From: Myxococcota bacterium
GTDB lineage: Bacteria; Myxococcota_A; Polyangia; Polyangiales; Polyangiaceae
Direction: 5' to 3'
Length of the DNA stretch: 34,594 bases
NCBI GenBank assembly: GCA_963169915.1
Contig: CAUJEM010000069.1
Coordinates: forward strand, 1-34,594
Part shown: one piece after another, positions 30,630 through 34,594 of the stretch
Layout of the letters: every line of letters starts with the position of its first letter
Position numbering within the stretch: the stretch's first letter is position 1
Program-made: the position numbers and the translations under genes
The notes under the pieces: generated by a model
What the model saw: the letters and a program-made list of their open reading frames with translations, nothing else
What the model was told of the DNA's origin: nothing
Database searches by the model: none

Positions 30630-31088
30630 ATGCCACGCCGACGCAGCAAAGAGCGCTCCTGGTCGCACGACCCGGAGCGAGTCCTGAGCGGTGAGCTCGA
30701 CCTTACGCTGCGCGAGCTTCTCAGGTTGATCCAAGACGTCAACCCCACGCGCCGCGTGAAGGACACCGCGGTCGCCCAAGCCCGCTACGTCCTCAAGAGC
30801 CGACTGCAGAGCCTGCTGCTCGAGCGCCACGCGCAAGAGCTGAGCGTGGTGCGCACCGTCCGACCTGGCATCGTGGGCCTCCGGCACCCAGCGTTCCGCG
30901 AGGACGGTGGACACGCACGGCTCGACAAACTGAGCGTCCGCGCGCGCGAGCTGGCGCTCGCTCGCCTAGTCACCCTCGAGCGCCGCTTCCACGACGCGCA
31001 GCAGGTCCGGGGTGGCCCGCTCCAGCTCGGGGAGGATGTCGGCAGCCCAAGCGCGGAGGCGGAGGAGATCTCCGGGCCGGAGCGCTAG
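30630..31088 (+). CDS. Hypothetical basic protein
   Basis: 152 residues, Arg-rich, with no membrane span or signal. The first two-thirds (RSKERSWSHDPERVLSGELDLTLRELLRLIQDVNPTRR) look like a real helical protein; the last 41 residues are read antisense to the following minus-strand gene and are Gly/Glu/Pro-rich. No ribosome site is visible; TACGCT lies 22 nt before the ATG. No known family. The true protein may be as drawn, with a 123-bp convergent overlap, or the frame may be fortuitous. Confidence 0.45.
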   Translation: MPRRRSKERSWSHDPERVLSGELDLTLRELLRLIQDVNPTRRVKDTAVAQARYVLKSRLQSLLLERHAQELSVVRTVRPGIVGLRHPAFREDGGHARLDKLSVRARELALARLVTLERRFHDAQQVRGGPLQLGEDVGSPSAEAEEISGPER

Positions 31089-31607
31089 CCTGGGCCGCGG
31101 CGCCAAGGTCGCCTCCAGCCGCAGCGCCACCAGCTCCGGGGAGGTGTGCGCCGGGGAGAGCCCATGGCTCGAGAGGCGCTCGACGAGCCCGGTGAAACGC
31201 TGGGCCTCCTCCGCGGCGTCCCAGCGCAGCTCCCCCTGGACCCGAGGGGAGCGGGCGGAGCTCAGCGCCTCGAGGTAGCTCGTCTCGATCCCCGTCAGGC
31301 GCTGCAGGGCGCCGTCGAGCAACAGCTCCAGCCCGACGTGCGCCGCGGCGCGCGCCGCGCCGCGGGCCACGCCGCGCGCCCGGAGCTGCTCCACGCTCAG
31401 CGCGGTCAGGCGTCGGAACGCCACCGCCTCGTGGAAGACCGCGTCCGTGCGCTGGTGCAGCTCGAGCCCCGCCTGGAGCTGCAGCGTGTGGGTGCGCGGC
31501 ACGCGCGCGCGGATCATGCCAGCGAAATCCGGGAGCATGGCGCCGAGCACCAGCTCGGGCGCGCCGTCGCGGCGCGCCGCGATCACCGCGTGAGAGTAGA
31601 AGTTCAA
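30966..31607 (-). CDS. Hypothetical protein, ACP-phosphodiesterase-like N-terminus
   Basis: 213 residues. The start MNFYSHAVIAARRDGAPELVLGAMLPDFAGMIRAR recalls the opening of acyl-carrier-protein phosphodiesterase-like proteins (MNFxxHA...GxxLPDF), which remove phosphopantetheine from ACP. H6 and D27 could be metal ligands, while H50 and H101 lie further on (inference). The start codon is TTG at 31607, chosen because it gives exactly this conserved N-terminus and has TAAGCT 9 nt upstream. The 3' end overlaps the convergent hypothetical gene by 123 bp. Family assignment is tentative. Confidence 0.7.
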   Translation of the reverse strand: MNFYSHAVIAARRDGAPELVLGAMLPDFAGMIRARVPRTHTLQLQAGLELHQRTDAVFHEAVAFRRLTALSVEQLRARGVARGAARAAAHVGLELLLDGALQRLTGIETSYLEALSSARSPRVQGELRWDAAEEAQRFTGLVERLSSHGLSPAHTSPELVALRLEATLAPRPRLALRPGDLLRLRAWAADILPELERATPDLLRVVEAALEGD

Positions 31608-31616
31608 GGCGCTAGG

Positions 31617-31622
31617 AGCTTA
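31617..31622 (-). promoter_or_regulatory. -10-like TAAGCT for the TTG-started gene
   Basis: TAAGCT on the minus strand lies 9 nt before the TTG at 31607. It is the same hexamer as at the carboxyltransferase gene and supports the TTG start. Confidence 0.4.
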
Positions 31623-31706
31623 GCGCGGCGCGCGTGGCGAGGCCCAGGCCCGCGGTACCGGCTCCGGCATCGACGCCTCGCCCGCGGCCGACTATCCATC
31701 GTGCTC

Positions 31707-32465
31707 ATGACGGACGCCGCCGGCGGCAACATCGCAGACGCCATCTTCCGAGACCTCCGAGCGCTGATCTTGCGCGGGCAGTTCGGCGCCGGAGAGCGCC
31801 TCCCCGGGGAACGTGAGCTCGCGCTCAAGTATGGTACCAACCGCAACACGCTCCGAGAGGCCGTGCGTAAGCTCGAGCAGGCGCGGCTGGTCACGGTGCG
31901 TCATGGTCAAGGGGTCACCGTCGCTGACTTCCGCCGCACCGGCACCATGGAGCTGCTGCCTCCCATGCTCGCCGCGGCCCCCAACCCCACCGAGCTGACC
32001 CACCTGCTCACCGACATCTTGCCGGCGCGCTTGATGGTCATCGAATTTGCCTCACGGCTGGCGACCGAGCGCGCGCACCAGCACGACATCGAGCGGCTGC
32101 ACGACATCACGGAGCTGCTCATCTCCGCCTTCGAGCGCGGCGACCCAGTCGTCGTGGCGCGAGGCTTCCACCGCTGGATGGAGGCGGTCATCGACGCCTG
32201 TCACTCCACGAGCGTCCGCTGGATCGCCAACCCGTTCCTGGAGGCCTACCGCGACGTGCTCGATCATTTCCCCGTCCTGTGGGTGCTCGACCCGAGCTTT
32301 CCCAACCATTTGCGCGAATTCCAGCAGTCCTTGGCGAGCGGGGACGCCGACGGCGTGGTGCAGACCCTCCGCCGCTACTACAGCACCATCGACGCCGCCT
32401 TCATGCAGGTGCTCAGCACGGCGCTGGGCTCCGACCCGGCAGCTCCCCCCCGCCGCGCGGAGTGA
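31707..32465 (+). CDS. FadR/GntR-family transcriptional regulator
   Basis: 252 residues. The N-terminal winged helix-turn-helix is typical of GntR: IADAIFRDLRALILRGQFGAGERLPGERELALKYGTNRNTLREAVRKLEQARLV (about residues 7-62). The all-helical C-terminal effector domain is FCD/FadR-like (about 85-230). Such regulators sense acids or acyl-CoAs; the ligand is unknown. The frame is open back to 31146, but that part is antisense to the preceding gene. I start at the ATG at 31707; a GTG six bases earlier is possible. It precedes the isocitrate dehydrogenase gene by 170 nt and might regulate it (inference). Confidence 0.88.
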   Translation: MTDAAGGNIADAIFRDLRALILRGQFGAGERLPGERELALKYGTNRNTLREAVRKLEQARLVTVRHGQGVTVADFRRTGTMELLPPMLAAAPNPTELTHLLTDILPARLMVIEFASRLATERAHQHDIERLHDITELLISAFERGDPVVVARGFHRWMEAVIDACHSTSVRWIANPFLEAYRDVLDHFPVLWVLDPSFPNHLREFQQSLASGDADGVVQTLRRYYSTIDAAFMQVLSTALGSDPAAPPRRAE

Positions 32466-32540
32466 GCCGGCGCCCTCGCTGGCCCCGCCCGCTTCCCCGG
32501 GAGGCCTCGCGCCGACCCGCTCGAGCCCCGGGCCGCGTCG

Positions 32541-32567
32541 GGCCAGGGCCCAGGCCCTAGCCTGGCC
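32541..32567 (+). terminator. Nested hairpin between the FadR-type gene and isocitrate dehydrogenase
   Basis: Outer arms GGCCAGG and CCTGGCC enclose a nested AGGGCC-CA-GGCCCT stem. It lies 75 nt after the regulator stop and about 70 nt before the dehydrogenase start. There is no T-run, so it could terminate transcription or act as an attenuator-like structure. Confidence 0.4.
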
Positions 32568-32622
32568 ACAGGCAAAGCCGGGCGGCGCAAAAAATTCAGC
32601 TTTCCGTGGCGCGCGTGCCGAC

Positions 32623-32628
32623 TATAGG
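32623..32628 (+). promoter_or_regulatory. -10-like TATAGG for isocitrate dehydrogenase
   Basis: TATAGG is 7 nt before the ATG at 32636, downstream of an A/T-rich patch (aaaaaattcagcttt, 32590-32604) that is unusual in this genome. The overlapping AGGGG could instead serve as a ribosome site. Confidence 0.35.
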
Positions 32629-32635
32629 GGCGACC

Positions 32636-33667
<1,032 letters not shown>

Positions 33668-33682
33668 GGACGGCGCAGGCTC

Positions 33683-34594
33683 GTGGAGCGCGCGGCAGGG
33701 GAGGCCCTTTGCACGGCGATCCGCGGGCTGCGCCGCCAGCTCCGTGCGCTCGGCGAGCCCGACGGGCCCGACAGCCCAGCCGCGCGGTGGACGCAGTGGC
33801 TCGTCCTCGAGCGCGCCGGCTCGGCGTGGGCGCTGACGCCTGGAGAGCTGGCCGAGCACCTCCCCGGCTTCATCCCGCCCCAGCGCGATGACGGCCTGCT
33901 GCGCGTGCTCACCGCGGCGCTGCGACCGGCGGCGCTCGAGCCCTGCTGGCGCGAGGCCACCGTCCTCGGCTGGATCCACCAGTTTTGGAACGACGAGGAG
34001 CGCGAGGCGCTCGACGCACGCATCGGCCCGCGCGGCAAGCTCCGGGTCGAGCAGCTGGCGACCAAGACGCAGCTCTTCAGTGAGCGCTACATGGTGGACT
34101 GGCTCGTCCAGAACGCCCTGGGCAGGGTCTGGCTGGAGCTCCGCGCAGCCCGAGGCTGGCGGGGGCCCTCGGTGGTGGAGCGATGGCCGTACTTCGTCGC
34201 CCCTCCGAGGCTGGACGTCACGTCGACGACGCCACGCTCGGCCACGGCGCTGCGCGTCCTCGATCCTTGCTGCGGGACGGGGCACTTCCTGGTGGGGCTG
34301 CTGGACGCCCTGGTGCAGCTCCACGAAGAGGAGGCCACCGCGCTGGGGAGCTCGCTCGGCCGAGACGACGCGCTCGACCGCTGCTTGCGCTTCAACCTCC
34401 ACGGCGTCGACATCGACGCGCGCGCGGTGCGTGTCGCCGCGGCGACGCTCTGGCTACGCGCTCGCCAGCTCGGGCTCCGCCGGCCCTTGCCCCCGCTCTG
34501 GCTCGCCGCGACGCAGCCCGCGTCGGGGCGCCCCCGGCCCCACCCCCCCCCCCCCCCCCGCAGACCCACGCCCCCCCGGCCCCCCGGGGGGCGG
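33683..34594 (+). CDS. PglX-like adenine-specific DNA methyltransferase, N-terminal part (cut by window end)
   Basis: At least 304 codons, open to the right edge. Starts at a GTG 15 nt after the isocitrate dehydrogenase stop, in the same frame. About 90 residues of unrecognised N-terminus lead into LGWIHQFWNDEEREAL and the motif A127-TKTQLFSERYMVDWLVQNALGRVWL, which strongly resembles the segment before the catalytic core in BREX PglX and related class I adenine methylases. SAM-binding motif I is D194-PCCGTGHFL, and H240-GVDIDARAVRVAAATLWL is the following acidic-loop region. The catalytic NPPY lies beyond the window. PglX enzymes methylate host DNA at N6-adenine within phage defence. Stand-alone or type IIG relatives are possible. 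The last 55 or so bases look unreliable, so the final residues should be ignored. Confidence 0.8.
   Translation, partial: MERAAGEALCTAIRGLRRQLRALGEPDGPDSPAARWTQWLVLERAGSAWALTPGELAEHLPGFIPPQRDDGLLRVLTAALRPAALEPCWREATVLGWIHQFWNDEEREALDARIGPRGKLRVEQLATKTQLFSERYMVDWLVQNALGRVWLELRAARGWRGPSVVERWPYFVAPPRLDVTSTTPRSATALRVLDPCCGTGHFLVGLLDALVQLHEEEATALGSSLGRDDALDRCLRFNLHGVDIDARAVRVAAATLWLRARQLGLRRPLPPLWLAATQPASGRPRPHPPPPPRRPTPPRPPGGR
34529..34594. other. GC-only low-complexity contig end
   Basis: The sequence changes abruptly to almost pure C/G runs, including about 17 consecutive C (34543-34559) and further C7, C6 and G6 runs. Translation in the methyltransferase frame becomes poly-Pro/Arg, unlike the family. 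This looks like sequencing decay at a contig end rather than biology. Confidence 0.7.

Noticed and set aside
31146..31706. 187-residue N-terminal extension of the FadR-type regulator
   Set aside because: It is antisense to the TTG-started gene at 30966-31607, and the GntR winged helix begins just after the ATG at 31707.
31830..31837. TGGTACCA palindrome as a FadR-family operator
   Set aside because: It lies inside the regulator's own coding sequence (codons Tyr-Gly-Thr of the DNA-binding domain) and lacks the central spacer of known FadR-type sites.

Overview
This is a very GC-rich window with tightly packed genes. It most likely comes from a member of Myxococcota (Polyangia or Sandaracinus-like). 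That placement is inferred from the composition, the very long TPR protein beside an FHA protein, the Gly/Ala/Ser-linker lipoprotein and the overall gene set; no rRNA or other marker gene is present. I see no tRNA, rRNA, CRISPR array, transposase or phage gene. The window ends in a poly-C/GC-only stretch that looks like a low-quality contig end.

Layout, left to right. (1) 45-1151: a small repeat-rich lipoprotein gene (minus) and a membrane-anchored proline-rich protein (plus). (2) 1162-6019, minus: a complete cytochrome c-dependent nitric oxide reductase operon, norC-norB-norQ-norD. NorC carries an extra C-terminal cytochrome c domain. (3) 6274-9727: a lipoprotein GH5 endoglycoceramidase-like hydrolase, an S4/Hsp15-like RNA-binding protein and a divergent MATE exporter. 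(4) 9738-19591, minus: a high-affinity potassium uptake locus. In transcription order it holds an outer-membrane porin, a four-cysteine small protein, a 27-codon ORF, kdpF, a 28-codon membrane peptide ORF, kdpA, kdpC, kdpB, kdpD and kdpE. (5) 19719-24585: a divergent acyl-CoA carboxylase pair (carboxyltransferase and biotin-carboxylase/BCCP subunits) and a lipase-like alpha/beta hydrolase. (6) 24670-31607: a TPR protein of about 1,744 residues, an FHA protein and two hypothetical proteins. (7) 31707-33667: a FadR/GntR regulator and an NAD-type isocitrate dehydrogenase. (8) 33683 to the right edge: the N-terminal part of a PglX-like adenine-specific DNA methyltransferase, probably an anti-phage or modification gene cut off by the window.

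How the genes fit together. The nor genes encode a membrane enzyme that reduces NO to N2O plus its MoxR/VWA activation pair. No nitrite or N2O reductase is visible, so detoxification is as likely as denitrification. The kdp locus encodes a potassium-pumping P-type ATPase with its two-component regulator. Its order A-C-B differs from the textbook A-B-C, and three tiny ORFs joined by 4-base stop/start overlaps sit ahead of kdpA. A perfect 7-bp direct repeat with 11-bp period lies upstream of the porin and is a candidate KdpE site.

The most notable observations are the three-micro-ORF relay before kdpA, the A-C-B order, the di-heme NorC, the truncated PglX-like gene, and repeated TANNNT -10-like hexamers 7-9 nt before first-gene start codons, which suggest leaderless transcripts. 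I found no clearly new multi-gene system wholly contained in the window. The right-edge methyltransferase is the likeliest entrance to one.
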